A stretch of 64,000 nucleotides of DNA from an uncultured Aquimarina sp. (GCF_947500065.1 NZ_CANMQT010000009.1:124001-188000), one strand, 5' to 3'; shown: positions 19,758 through 29,172, numbered from the stretch's first letter. Made by a program: numbers and translations. Notes: generated by a model from the letters alone, not told the origin.

Positions 19758-21533
19758 TTATATCCTTGCTTGATAGGTGTACAGATCAAAATATCTGCCT
19801 TCTGAAGCGATCAGTTCCTCATGGGTTCCTCTTTCCGCAATATTACCTGATTCAATGACTAAAATCTGATCAGCTTTTTTGATAGTACTTAATCTATGTG
19901 CTATGACAAAAGTAGTACGTCCTTTCATTAATTCACCTAAACTTTTTTGAATTAAAGCTTCACTTTCTGTATCAAGATTCGATGTGGCTTCATCCAGAAT
20001 GATAATTTTTGGATCAGCAAGAATAGCTCTTGCAATGGCAATACGCTGCCTTTGTCCTCCTGATAGTTTTACACCACGTTCTCCGATCAAGGTATCCAAT
20101 CCATCATCAAAACGATCCGTAAATTCATTCACATATGCAGCTTTTACTGCCCGCTGCAATTGTTCTTCTGTAGCATTAGGTCTAGGGAATAGGATATTTG
20201 CTTTGATAGTACCTTCAAATAAGAATTCATCTTGTAGAACTACTCCCAGATTACGGCGATAACTGCCTAGATTTACTTTTGATATATCGTGGCTATCAAT
20301 AGTGATTAGACCAGATTTAGGATTGAGAAATGTAGCAGATAATCCGGCAATCGTAGATTTACCAGAACCAGAACTTCCTACTAAAGCGGTAACAGTTCCA
20401 GAAGCTGCTCTAAAACTTATGTTATGTAACACTTCTTTTCCTTCTTCATATGCAAAAGATACATCATCGAAGATGATATCTCCTTTAATGTTTTCTAATT
20501 GTATGGTTCGATTCTCAGGATCTTCCTCAGGATCCATATTCATTAATTCTTCGGTTCGGTCAAGTCCAGCTAAAGCTTCAGTAAGTTGACTACCAATATT
20601 ACTCATTTGTACGATTGGTGCAATCATAAATGCTAAATACATGGTGAAGGACAAAAATTGACCAGCCGTCATAGTTCCTTCCATCATATAATATCCACCA
20701 ATCCCCATAATTCCTGTTGTGGCAATACCCGCTAATAAAAAGGTAGAGGAACTAGTCATTAAAGCTGTAGCGGTTAAACTCTTTTTTACATTCTGAAACA
20801 AACGATCTACACCTTCTTCAAAAACTTTACTTTCTTGTTCTTCTGCACCAAATCCTTTAATCACTCTAACTCCAGCGAGTGTTTCCGTTAATCTCCCTTT
20901 TACTTCAGCATTAATTTCTCCTCTTACTCTAAAAATTGGACGGATATATTTGAATGCTTTTAGTGCTACAATACCAAATAAAGTTATAGGAATAAGAACA
21001 AAAAGTGTCATCCATCCATTGATCTCCACTAATAAAACCACGGATACAATAGCAGTAAATATGCCACCTACTAGTTGAACCAATCCAGTTCCTATCAAAT
21101 TACGAACACCTTCTACATCACTCATGATTCTGGAAACCAAGCTTCCTGATTTTGTGTTATCAAAAAAACTGATGGGTAATGTCAACACTTTTTTCTGTAC
21201 TTGTGCTCTAAGTTCAGAAATTAAAAATTGCGCTTGTACACTTAAGACTCGGGTTAATAAAAATGACGTAGTTGCCTGGATTAATATTGCAGACCCTACA
21301 ATGATTAGTAGTTCATACAATTGTCCCATATCTTTACTTGGTACTACATCATCTAATAAAGTTTTACTTTTCCAAGGTAAAACCAGACCGGCAACTCTAT
21401 TAAAAAAAATTAAGATAAGTCCAATAAAAACCAAACCACGCCTTGGCCAAATAATAGTTTTAAAAGCTTGCAGAATTGTTACTTTCGATTTCTTATTATT
21501 TTTGGATGTATTATTATGTTGAAATTCTCTCAT
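19758..21533 (-). CDS. MsbA-like ABC exporter (fused permease and ATPase)
   Basis: 591 residues: six-helix exporter domain at about 30-330, then an ATPase with Walker A GSSGSGKST, signature LSGGQRQRIAIARA, Walker B IIILDEATSNLD and H-loop AHRLSTI. Works as a homodimer or heterodimer in the inner membrane, exporting lipids, drugs or peptides. It is the last gene of a leftward operon, starting 3 nt after the metallo-beta-lactamase stop. Substrate is not evident from sequence. Confidence 0.93.
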   Translation of the reverse strand: MREFQHNNTSKNNKKSKVTILQAFKTIIWPRRGLVFIGLILIFFNRVAGLVLPWKSKTLLDDVVPSKDMGQLYELLIIVGSAILIQATTSFLLTRVLSVQAQFLISELRAQVQKKVLTLPISFFDNTKSGSLVSRIMSDVEGVRNLIGTGLVQLVGGIFTAIVSVVLLVEINGWMTLFVLIPITLFGIVALKAFKYIRPIFRVRGEINAEVKGRLTETLAGVRVIKGFGAEEQESKVFEEGVDRLFQNVKKSLTATALMTSSSTFLLAGIATTGIMGIGGYYMMEGTMTAGQFLSFTMYLAFMIAPIVQMSNIGSQLTEALAGLDRTEELMNMDPEEDPENRTIQLENIKGDIIFDDVSFAYEEGKEVLHNISFRAASGTVTALVGSSGSGKSTIAGLSATFLNPKSGLITIDSHDISKVNLGSYRRNLGVVLQDEFLFEGTIKANILFPRPNATEEQLQRAVKAAYVNEFTDRFDDGLDTLIGERGVKLSGGQRQRIAIARAILADPKIIILDEATSNLDTESEALIQKSLGELMKGRTTFVIAHRLSTIKKADQILVIESGNIAERGTHEELIASEGRYFDLYTYQARI

Positions 21534-21536
21534 AGT

Positions 21537-22322
21537 TTAATCTTCAGCTTTAAAAAGATTGATAGTATACTCTAATAGATTCTGATCTCCCAGATCACCG
21601 TGTCCGGGAATTACAATTTCTACATCAGAATATGCTTTTTTAATTTTAGAAACAGTATTGGACCATTCTGATATATTGGCGTCAGCAAGGTTGCCTTTTT
21701 TAGCATTTAGACTCTTAATCATACATCCTCCAAACAGAATTTTATCTTGAGGAAAATAGGATGTGATATTGTCGTTGCTATGTGCTTCTCCAAAGAACGA
21801 GTTAATAATTGTTTTTTCACCTAGTTTTAATTCTAAATAATTATCAAAAGTTTGATCTGGTACGTATGATCCTTCTTGGATCATACGTTTTTCGGTAAGA
21901 TTACTGGCTATGGATGGAATTCCGTTTTCTTTAAAAATTTCAATTCCTTTGATACAATCGTCATGAAAATGATTAAAAACAACACCTTTTATATTGATTT
22001 TTTGCTCACCTTGGAACCAATCAATTAATTCGACAGTAGCCTTGTCATTTGCAGGACTATCAAAAATATATCCTTCATTATTGTTTATATATACAAATCC
22101 ATTACAAGGAAATTTAGCTCCATTTTTCAGTGTAATGTATGAAACATGAATATAGCTATGAGTATTTAGTTTGACTAGTTGTAGATTTTCAGAAATATGA
22201 ATATTTTCCTGGCTAGATTTATTTTTACAGGAACTAAGAAATAATACGCAGACTATAATCAGTACTAGTTTAGCTGGATTATTCTTTTTCTTTGATGGAT
22301 TGGTTATTACGCTTTTTGACAT
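21537..22322 (-). CDS. Subclass B1 metallo-beta-lactamase-type lipoprotein
   Basis: 261 residues. A lipobox LSSC with Cys32 follows a hydrophobic stretch, so it is a lipoprotein. All six B1 zinc ligands are present: Zn1 by His118, His120 and His181 (GEAHSND), Zn2 by Asp122 (NHFHDDC), Cys200 (FGGC) and His241 (PGHGD). This ligand set separates it from the many generic MBL-fold hydrolases and is that of chromosomal flavobacterial enzymes such as BlaB and IND, so beta-lactam, including carbapenem, hydrolysis is a reasonable inference. Its start overlaps the upstream YdjM-like gene by 44 nt; no later ATG exists before the lipobox. Confidence 0.88.
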   Translation of the reverse strand: MSKSVITNPSKKKNNPAKLVLIIVCVLFLSSCKNKSSQENIHISENLQLVKLNTHSYIHVSYITLKNGAKFPCNGFVYINNNEGYIFDSPANDKATVELIDWFQGEQKINIKGVVFNHFHDDCIKGIEIFKENGIPSIASNLTEKRMIQEGSYVPDQTFDNYLELKLGEKTIINSFFGEAHSNDNITSYFPQDKILFGGCMIKSLNAKKGNLADANISEWSNTVSKIKKAYSDVEIVIPGHGDLGDQNLLEYTINLFKAED

Positions 22323-22836
22323 AACGAGTTGCTAAGATATAAATACTACTTGGAATTCCGATCCAGATCAATTCACTTAACAATACTTTAATGCCCCAAA
22401 TACTAAAGAATTTACTAGCACCAATTGGCGAAACCTGAATCGGTCTCCATGGAAAGAAATATCTTGTATTATCAAAAGGGGAGAAGAAGGCAATCCCTAG
22501 TCCTCCAGAGGTCATTGCATCCAATATACCATGAGAAGCAGTACAAAGGGTGAAATATAAGATAAGAAGTACTCCGGTTTTAGAGATTAGTTTTTTATTG
22601 TAAAATAACATTGTAATAAAAATACCAAGCAATAAAGCAAATACTAAAGAGTGTGAAAACCCACGATGTCCCCAAAAACTTTCGTAAGGAATACCAAATG
22701 CAAAACTAATAACATCTGCATCCGGAAGTATAGCGCATGTAATGCCTAAAATCCAGAATTTAGAAGAGGTAATCTCTTTGCTGAAACTTTTTCCTAAAGC
22801 GTAAGCGGTTAATGCATGTCCAAATAACGAGGCCAT
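22279..22836 (-). CDS. YdjM-like membrane-bound metal-dependent hydrolase
   Basis: 185 residues with about five membrane segments. The start MASLFGHALTAYALGKS and the motifs LPDADVISFAFG and WGHRGFSHSLVFALL, with conserved His and Asp residues that would coordinate metal, place it in the DUF457/YdjM family. It overlaps the previous gene by one base (TAATG) and the next by 44 nt, giving tight translational coupling. Substrate unknown; membrane lipid or peptidoglycan-related roles have been proposed for the family. Confidence 0.85.
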   Translation of the reverse strand: MASLFGHALTAYALGKSFSKEITSSKFWILGITCAILPDADVISFAFGIPYESFWGHRGFSHSLVFALLLGIFITMLFYNKKLISKTGVLLILYFTLCTASHGILDAMTSGGLGIAFFSPFDNTRYFFPWRPIQVSPIGASKFFSIWGIKVLLSELIWIGIPSSIYILATRYVKKRNNQSIKEKE

Positions 22837-24167
22837 TAGTTATTTGTTATGTATTGGAAAGGGATATTCCATTCTGAGTTTTGCTCTTTATCAGCGTAGT
22901 TTTTTTTAATCTTGATCATATGCTCACCTTCTTTAATTTCGGATAATTTTATATAAGTTAAAATACCAAATTGATTTGTTCGAGGGTGGTAATATTTTCG
23001 ATACTTTGGAGTAAGTTTTGTATTGTCTAAAAAGATTTCATTATAGACGTGATAACAATCTAGGTAACTGATTTTACTATTTAAATTATTTTCTTCTTTG
23101 GATGCTGAATCATTATTTTCAAAAGGAGTACAAATATTTTTTCTTAGTATTCTTTCATGTTCAAATATTGGAATAAACAATTTAATTATTTTCTTTTCTA
23201 TGATATCAGATTTAATTTCTGGATTTAATAAAAAATCAATATTATCATTTTCTGTTTCATAATAACCTGCGAAGGTTTTTGTACTATCGAAATAATGGTT
23301 TGTTTTAGCCAGATACAAAATATTTGTATTAGATATTTGATATGAGGCGACAAAAACTCCAGATAACAGGAACAAGATCACGTATCGTATTAATGCTTTG
23401 TTTTGTTTAAAATTAGAAGCAAAACTCATCGTTATCTGTAATAAATACTTATAGAGAGGGCCTAATACTACTATGGAAGTCAGTTTTACAATTTTGAAAA
23501 GCCATATTTGCATTTTTTCATTTTGTTTATATTTTTTGAGACTGGCAACCATTACAAAAATGGATTGAAAAAATGCTAAAAAAATTGCAACTAAGGCTGG
23601 AAGTAAAGCAATACTGGAAGGTATAAATTTTACTAAAAAGTTATATAGAAACAAATATAAAGTAGCGAGTATCGCTAAATATGAATAGATGAGTAGTATC
23701 GCAAAAGCAGCAGAAAATGTTACACTACATAAATCATCAATCTTTTGTATTGAATCTTTTAACTTCGGTAAAATAGCCAATATTCTTTTGGTATAAATTT
23801 CAGAATACACACTATCTTTTAGACTGTAATCAGGAAATACAGAGTTTAAACCCACCAAACCGATCCAATAAGCTCTTAGTAAAAAATGAATAACAAACAT
23901 GGATACTAGGATGCTTACTGCTAAAAGTCCCATAAAAGAGATGAAATAACCAACTAAATATTGTTCTGGAGCTAACCAATCAATAAACATATTCGTAACC
24001 CAATTAATCACTTTAAATAATTGAAACGTTCCGAATATAGCAATTGCAGAGACTAATAATTCTGCTTCCCAACTTTCATCTTTAAGTCGTTGTAACCAAT
24101 TATTTGATTTAGTTTTAATCAGAGGTTGGTTGTTACTTTCACCATTGTTGTTTTGTATATTGGTCAT
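22836..24167 (-). CDS. Multi-pass membrane protein with C-terminal soluble domain, unknown
   Basis: 443 residues. Hydrophobic segments lie at roughly 36-60, 72-96, 150-180, 182-212 and 265-285, and the last 160 residues are hydrophilic and probably periplasmic, ending in a beta-rich part (FGILTYIKLSEIKEGEHMIKIKKN). I recognise no family or motif. It is the first gene of the operon with the YdjM-like protein, metallo-beta-lactamase and ABC exporter. Confidence 0.75.
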   Translation of the reverse strand: MTNIQNNNGESNNQPLIKTKSNNWLQRLKDESWEAELLVSAIAIFGTFQLFKVINWVTNMFIDWLAPEQYLVGYFISFMGLLAVSILVSMFVIHFLLRAYWIGLVGLNSVFPDYSLKDSVYSEIYTKRILAILPKLKDSIQKIDDLCSVTFSAAFAILLIYSYLAILATLYLFLYNFLVKFIPSSIALLPALVAIFLAFFQSIFVMVASLKKYKQNEKMQIWLFKIVKLTSIVVLGPLYKYLLQITMSFASNFKQNKALIRYVILFLLSGVFVASYQISNTNILYLAKTNHYFDSTKTFAGYYETENDNIDFLLNPEIKSDIIEKKIIKLFIPIFEHERILRKNICTPFENNDSASKEENNLNSKISYLDCYHVYNEIFLDNTKLTPKYRKYYHPRTNQFGILTYIKLSEIKEGEHMIKIKKNYADKEQNSEWNIPFQYITNN

Positions 24168-24241
24168 ATAGTTTGAACGATTTACTATAATGCAATTTTG
24201 CTTATCTAATGATTTATAAATTGTATCATTATAAAAACAGA

Positions 24242-25600
24242 CTATTTCTTCTTTTTCTTATTCTTTAGATTATAGGTTTTGTCACCCTTAGTCTTTGGTT
24301 TTTTATATTTCTTTTTTATCTCACGTTGATATTTTCCTCCTAGGTTTACTTTACTGTTTTTTGCTGATTTTTCATGAAAGGCGGGACCAACTTCGTCATC
24401 ATTAGGTCGTTTATGAGGATTATATATTTCTTTAACTTTTGGTTGTTCTTCCGGGGTTAGTTTTTCCGATATTTCGACATTATCCGGCAGATCCAATTGT
24501 TCTATCGTCATTTCCATTAAGCCTTCGATGGCCTCTAGATATTCTTGCTCTTTTTCTGTAGTAAGAACAAAAGAAACACCTTCTTTCTCAGCTCGACCGG
24601 TTCTACCGATTCTGTGCATGTAGTTTTCCGGGTATTCTGGAGTGTCTAGATTTATTACTTGACTTACATTTTCTATATCCAATCCTCTTGCCATTACATC
24701 GGTTGCAATTAGGATTCTATTTTCTCCTTTTCTAAACTGCTCAATACTTCTTAATCGGTAATTTTGAGTTTTATTAGAATGTATGATGCAAATTTCTTCT
24801 TTATAGTTTGCCTCTAAAGCTTCAAATAGGCGGTCTGCAATTTTTTTATATCCAACAAATATGAGGGTTTTGTGATAGGTTTCTTTATCAGAAAGTAAAT
24901 GCTCTAATAGATTCACCTTGGTATAGAAATTAGGCACTTTATAACCAAATTGTTGAATATTATCCAAAGGTGTACCACTTTTTGCGACAGATATTCTCGT
25001 TGGATTTCTAAATATTTCTGAGATCATCAGGTCAACTTCATCTGTCATGGTAGCAGAGAACATGATATTTTGACGTTGTTGGGGAAGTATATCAAAAATA
25101 TTCATCAATTGATGTCTAAACCCAAGATCCAGCATTACATCTACTTCATCAATCACTATTTTTTGAATTGATTTAAGTTGTAAGGCTCTACTAACTGCTA
25201 AATCATATAAACGTCCAGGCGTAGCTACTACGATATCAATCCCTTCAGAAACTGCTTGCTTTTGTGTATTGATATTAGTTCCACCGTATACTCCTGTTAC
25301 TCGAAGGTTAATGTAAGTAGATAATTTTTCAATCTCATCTACTACCTGAACTACCAATTCCCGAGTAGGAACTAACACTAAAATTCTCGGATTTTGTTGC
25401 ACAGAATATTTTAACATTCGCAGTATAGGCAACATATATGCATATGTTTTACCAGTTCCTGTTTGCGCTATACCAACAACATCTTTTCCAGACATTACTG
25501 TGGAGAAAGCTTGTTCCTGTATTGGTGTTGGTATTTCGAACCCCAGATCATCTAATGCATTGAGGAGTTGTGTACTTAAATTTAGATCTCTAAAAGTCAC
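24242..25600 (-). CDS. DEAD-box-type ATP-dependent RNA helicase
   Basis: 452 residues. Ordered motifs: Q motif FEIPTPIQEQAF, motif I AQTGTGKT, Ia PTRELVVQ, motif II DEVD (a variant of DEAD) in IVIDEVDVMLDLGF, motif III SAT, motif V ATDVMARGLDI and motif VI HRIGRTGRAEK. A basic, low-complexity tail (KKKYKKPKTKGDK and final KNKKKKK) should bind RNA non-specifically, as in RhlE-like proteins of ribosome assembly or RNA decay. Divergent from the TsaC gene. Confidence 0.95.
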   Translation of the reverse strand: MTFRDLNLSTQLLNALDDLGFEIPTPIQEQAFSTVMSGKDVVGIAQTGTGKTYAYMLPILRMLKYSVQQNPRILVLVPTRELVVQVVDEIEKLSTYINLRVTGVYGGTNINTQKQAVSEGIDIVVATPGRLYDLAVSRALQLKSIQKIVIDEVDVMLDLGFRHQLMNIFDILPQQRQNIMFSATMTDEVDLMISEIFRNPTRISVAKSGTPLDNIQQFGYKVPNFYTKVNLLEHLLSDKETYHKTLIFVGYKKIADRLFEALEANYKEEICIIHSNKTQNYRLRSIEQFRKGENRILIATDVMARGLDIENVSQVINLDTPEYPENYMHRIGRTGRAEKEGVSFVLTTEKEQEYLEAIEGLMEMTIEQLDLPDNVEISEKLTPEEQPKVKEIYNPHKRPNDDEVGPAFHEKSAKNSKVNLGGKYQREIKKKYKKPKTKGDKTYNLKNKKKKK

Positions 25601-25805
25601 TTTAAAAGTATTTTATATGCGAAAGTAATTTATTTGATCCCAAAAATTGCGAATACATCGATAATATAATATTTTAAATCTAAAAAAATAGACTAAGATG
25701 TTAGTATTCAATTTTAAATAGAGATAGTCTAATACATGATAAATACAAATGTTTTAAGATAAGGATTTAGTATAAAACCGTATATTTATCACACTTAAAA
25801 ACAGT

Positions 25806-26426
25806 ATGGCTGAACTGGTAAAACTATATAATGAAAATCCTAATCCTCGCGAAATACAGCAAGTAGTAGATTGTTTGCGTAATGGGGGATTGGTAATTTA
25901 TCCTACTGATACAGTTTATGGTTTAGGTTGTGATATTACTAATAATAGGGCTCTAGAGCGTGTTGCACATATTAAAGGAGTGAAGCTTGCTAAGGCGAAT
26001 TTCTCATTTATATGCAGTGATCTTAGTAATTTATCTGATTATGTTAAGCAAATAGATAATAGCACATTTAAACTATTAAAAAGAACGTTGCCCGGTCCTT
26101 ATACCTTTATATTACCTGGGAGTAATAATTTACCAACGGTATTTAAGAAGAAGAAAACAGTTGGAATTAGAGTTCCTGATAATAATATTTGTAAAGCAAT
26201 TGTAGAAAATTTAGGAAACCCTATTGTATCCACATCGATTTATGATGAAGATGAGGTTATAGAATATACAACGGATCCAGAATTAATCCTCGAAAAATGG
26301 GATAAGTTAGTGGATATTGTTATTGATGGTGGTTATGGAGATAATATGGCTTCTACTGTAATTGACCTTACAAGCGGAGAACCAGTTCTCATTCGAGAAG
26401 GAAAAGGAGCAATAGATATTATCTAA
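25806..26426 (+). CDS. L-threonylcarbamoyladenylate synthase (TsaC/Sua5 family)
   Basis: 206 residues, the short YrdC/TsaC form. It makes threonylcarbamoyl-AMP from threonine, bicarbonate and ATP for t6A37 of ANN-decoding tRNAs. Seen: GGLVIYPTDTVYGLGCD, lysine-rich LKRTLPGPYTFIL, KKTVGIRVPDN and the closing STVIDLTSGEPVLIREGKG. The stop overlaps the convergent AraC gene by 4 nt. Confidence 0.94.
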   Translation: MAELVKLYNENPNPREIQQVVDCLRNGGLVIYPTDTVYGLGCDITNNRALERVAHIKGVKLAKANFSFICSDLSNLSDYVKQIDNSTFKLLKRTLPGPYTFILPGSNNLPTVFKKKKTVGIRVPDNNICKAIVENLGNPIVSTSIYDEDEVIEYTTDPELILEKWDKLVDIVIDGGYGDNMASTVIDLTSGEPVLIREGKGAIDII

Positions 26427-27298
26427 GAAACTATATATTTCAATTCATTTCTGTACGTACTTGGTGTTTTTCCTGAAAATTGTTTGAAGAGTTTATTAAA
26501 ATGTGAAAAATTACTAAAACCACTTTCATAACAGATATCGGTAATACTTGTTTGTTTCTCGTGTAATAATTTTGCTGCGTGTACTAATCTATATTCATTT
26601 ACAAATTGAATAAAGGTTTTTCCGGTGTTTTTTTTGAAGTATCTACAGAATCCTGGAACGCTCATACTTACTTTATCTGCAATCTCTTCTAGTGGAATTT
26701 GTCTGGTGAATTCTTCTTGAACAAAATTAAAAATAAGATTGATACGATTATTGTCTTGTAATGATGTTTCTATTATGAAACCTTCTGCATTAAGAAGCGA
26801 ATAATCGTTAGTTTGTTGCATTTCTTTAAAAACTTGTAATATACCTAGTAATCTATCAAAAGGATCTAGCATAGCCAGAGCTTCTATCCGAGCTCCAATT
26901 CTACGTTTAGTATTTCCATGAAATACAATGCCTTTTTTAGCCTGTTCTAATAGTTGATTGATTCCACTCATTTCAGGGATATTAAAAAAAGAATTACCTA
27001 GAAATTCTGGTAGCATTTGTATAATGGTTTCACTTTTGTTTAGTGTTAAACTATCTGTAAAACCGCGATGAGGTAAATTAGAACCGATAAGGATTAAGGC
27101 TCCATTTCTGTAATAAGACATATGACTACCTATTTGTCTCTTTCCAGTACCTCCATTAACATATACAATTTCGATTTCGGGATGGTAGTGCCAAATAGGG
27201 GCTTTGTTCATTTTCTCTTGAGAGAAATTCTCGTAATAAAATGAACTACCGAATTCTGGAACTATTTTTTCTAAAGATGGTTTAATGCTTTTCTTCAT
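26423..27298 (-). CDS. AraC-family transcriptional regulator with cupin sensor domain
   Basis: 291 residues. The N-terminal half is a cupin (IWHYHPEIEIVYVNGGTGKRQIG, LILIGSNLPHRGF), the C-terminal third a double helix-turn-helix of AraC type (PLEEIADKVSMSVPGFCRYFK and TSITDICYESGFSNFSHFNKLF). Members respond to small carbon or stress ligands. It is divergent, with 227 nt between, from the secreted protein at 27526, a possible target. Tail-to-tail overlap with the TsaC gene. Confidence 0.92.
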   Translation of the reverse strand: MKKSIKPSLEKIVPEFGSSFYYENFSQEKMNKAPIWHYHPEIEIVYVNGGTGKRQIGSHMSYYRNGALILIGSNLPHRGFTDSLTLNKSETIIQMLPEFLGNSFFNIPEMSGINQLLEQAKKGIVFHGNTKRRIGARIEALAMLDPFDRLLGILQVFKEMQQTNDYSLLNAEGFIIETSLQDNNRINLIFNFVQEEFTRQIPLEEIADKVSMSVPGFCRYFKKNTGKTFIQFVNEYRLVHAAKLLHEKQTSITDICYESGFSNFSHFNKLFKQFSGKTPSTYRNELKYIVS

Positions 27299-27481
27299 TT
27301 TAGGGGAATTTTCTCCATACGCTAATTTTGTAAATATAATACATATCCAACGTTAATTAAATGTGAAATATTTTAAATTGTATGTTAAATTAACTTTACT
27401 GTGGTTTTAAAGTATATTTCAGGGTTAAAATAGAACATATATATGCAAATATAGTTGTATTTCTGGATATGATACCTACGC

Positions 27482-27489
27482 TATATTTG
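27482..27489 (+). promoter_or_regulatory. -7 box TATATTTG upstream of the secreted protein gene
   Basis: A perfect TAnnTTTG element 37 nt before the ATG, preceded about 20-27 nt upstream by a TTG in GTTGTATTTCTGG. Typical Bacteroidetes housekeeping promoter geometry. Confidence 0.6.
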
Positions 27490-27525
27490 CAGAGTAAAAT
27501 ATTAACAACAACAAAAACCTAAGTT

Positions 27526-28110
27526 ATGAGAAGAGTAATTAACCTATGCCTGATTACACTAGTAATTATCACAAGTAATATTGCTAATGCTGCAGGAAGA
27601 GTTTCAGTTGAAATCACTAATTCATCAATGGTTAATGTATCATTGACAGAAGTTGTAAAAGGAGAAAAATTATTCCTTAAGGATTATTACGGCGAAATAT
27701 TATTTAATGTAACATTAGAGGCGACACCAACTTATCAGAAGTATTTTAACCTTAATAATGTTCCGGAAGGTGTGTATTTTGTAGAAACAGAATCTGAGTA
27801 TGAAATAAAAGTAACCCCTTTATTAAAGAATGACAAGGGAGTTTCTTTAATAGATACTTCATCGGTAACAGTATTTAAACCTTTGGTTCAAGCAGAAAAC
27901 AATATTATTAAAGTACTATTTAATAATATGGAAAAGTCACCCCTTAATCTAACTATTTATGATAGTGAGTTTAGATTATTGGAGGAAATAATAGGTAATG
28001 AGGAAACAGTGTTAAAAAGAACATATGATTTTTCTAAAATGCCTAAAGGAGAGTATAAGTTATATTTCTCATTAAAAGATAGAACGTTTATAAAGAAAGT
28101 TAGTATTTAA
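27526..28110 (+). CDS. Secreted beta-sandwich protein with T9SS-like tail, unknown
   Basis: 194 residues with a signal peptide (1-22, ending NIANA). The mature part looks like two beta-sandwich units: one at about 24-110 (VSLTEVVKGEKLFLKD, VPEGVYFVETESE) and one at 120-194 (LNLTIYDSEFRLLEEI, YDFSKMPKGEYKLYFSLKDR, TFIKKVSI). The second resembles the type A T9SS C-terminal domain, though here it forms part of the body, so it may simply share the fold. Own promoter at 27482 and terminator at 28138. Function not recognised. Confidence 0.7.
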   Translation: MRRVINLCLITLVIITSNIANAAGRVSVEITNSSMVNVSLTEVVKGEKLFLKDYYGEILFNVTLEATPTYQKYFNLNNVPEGVYFVETESEYEIKVTPLLKNDKGVSLIDTSSVTVFKPLVQAENNIIKVLFNNMEKSPLNLTIYDSEFRLLEEIIGNEETVLKRTYDFSKMPKGEYKLYFSLKDRTFIKKVSI

Positions 28111-28137
28111 TTGTTTCATTATTAACTCAACCACTTG

Positions 28138-28164
28138 AAAAGCAGCACTAACCATGCTGCTTTT
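28138..28164 (+). terminator. Intrinsic terminator
   Basis: AAAAGCAGCA pairs with TGCTGCTTTT around CTAACCA, followed by a T tract. It ends the transcript of the secreted protein gene. Confidence 0.88.
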
Positions 28165-28286
28165 TTTATTTTTACAAATATTTTTTTGAGTTAAAATAGG
28201 ATAGATATCGATCAATATAGCTGTTTTTATTGAACTGCTTTTAAAGTATTTTTATAGTATCAAGTGAATCAATAAAAGTTTTAATT

Positions 28287-28418
28287 ATGAATAGAATAAC
28301 AGAAATTTATCTAGTAGTAGTGGCAGTTTTTATAGTTTCTTTTTCAAACTCAACGGAAGAGTTTTCTTTAGAAATAGAAGAGTTTTCTTTGGAAACAGAC
28401 GAATTTTTAAACGGATAG
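28287..28418 (+). CDS. 43-residue acidic peptide with signal-like N-terminus
   Basis: ATG at 28287 and TAG at 28416-28418. Residues 1-22 (MNRITEIYLVVVAVFIVSF) are hydrophobic and signal-like; the rest is acidic and repeats EEFSLE: STEEFSLEIEEFSLETDEFL. The repeat and the composition argue against a chance ORF, but there is no homologue I can name. It lies between the terminator at 28164 and the convergent LytTR gene at 28441. Confidence 0.45.
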   Translation: MNRITEIYLVVVAVFIVSFSNSTEEFSLEIEEFSLETDEFLNG

Positions 28419-28440
28419 GAGCAAAGTATTTCTTCTTGTT

Positions 28441-29172
28441 TTAAAAGTAGCCAAGTATTTCTTTGACTGATGTTTTGTAGTTTCGACCTATAGGAATTTT
28501 TATTCCTTTTATTTCAATTTCTGTAGTAGAAAACACATCGATATAATCTATTCCAATAATAAAGGATCTATGCACTCTTAAAAATCGTGCGCTAGGAAGA
28601 ATATTTTCGATACTACTGATGCTTTTATAAGCAATTATTTCTCGATCCGCAGTTTTTACTTTTATATAATTTTTTAAACTTTCTATATAAAGAATATCTT
28701 TTAAAAATATCTTTTGCATTTTTTTCTCAACCTTTAGATATATAAATACATCGCGATAATCAGTGTCGTTACTATTACTAATCGGTGATATTATTTTATT
28801 AGATGTAGTTTTTAAAAGATGTAAAGTTTTGTTAATTGATTTCAAGAACCTTGAAAACTCTATAGGTTTTAATAAATAATCAATAGCTTCTAGATTAAAA
28901 GCATCTACTGCATAATCGCTATACGCTGTTGTGAAAATAACTTTAGGAGCAGGAGTAAGGTCTTTTAAAAAATCAATTCCGGTTAACTCAGGCATTTGAA
29001 TATCCAGAAAAATTAAATCTATATTGTTATCTGCTATAATATTAAAGGCTTCCAAAGCATTCGCACAAGATGCTATAAGTTCTAGGTGATTGATCCTGGA
29101 AATATAATTTTCAATGATTTCTCTGGCTAACGGCTCATCATCAACAATTAAACATTTAATTGTACTATTCAT
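28441..29172 (-). CDS. LytTR-family response regulator (second system)
   Basis: 243 residues: receiver with acidic DD at 11-12 and Asp57 in LIFLDIQMPELTG, Lys in YLLKPIEF, then a LytTR domain (VFIYLKVEKKMQKIFLKDILYIES, FLRVHRSFIIGIDYID). Overlaps its kinase gene by 4 nt. Clearly paralogous to the pair near 10.7 kb, including identical LDxxMPExxG and EYAxDxFxLxAxDYLLKPI-type positions. Confidence 0.93.
   Translation of the reverse strand: MNSTIKCLIVDDEPLAREIIENYISRINHLELIASCANALEAFNIIADNNIDLIFLDIQMPELTGIDFLKDLTPAPKVIFTTAYSDYAVDAFNLEAIDYLLKPIEFSRFLKSINKTLHLLKTTSNKIISPISNSNDTDYRDVFIYLKVEKKMQKIFLKDILYIESLKNYIKVKTADREIIAYKSISSIENILPSARFLRVHRSFIIGIDYIDVFSTTEIEIKGIKIPIGRNYKTSVKEILGYF

Noticed and set aside
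24242..25600. DEVD in place of DEAD as a loss-of-function helicase
   Set aside because: The catalytic Asp-Glu pair is intact; Val at the third position does not remove it, and all other motifs are canonical.
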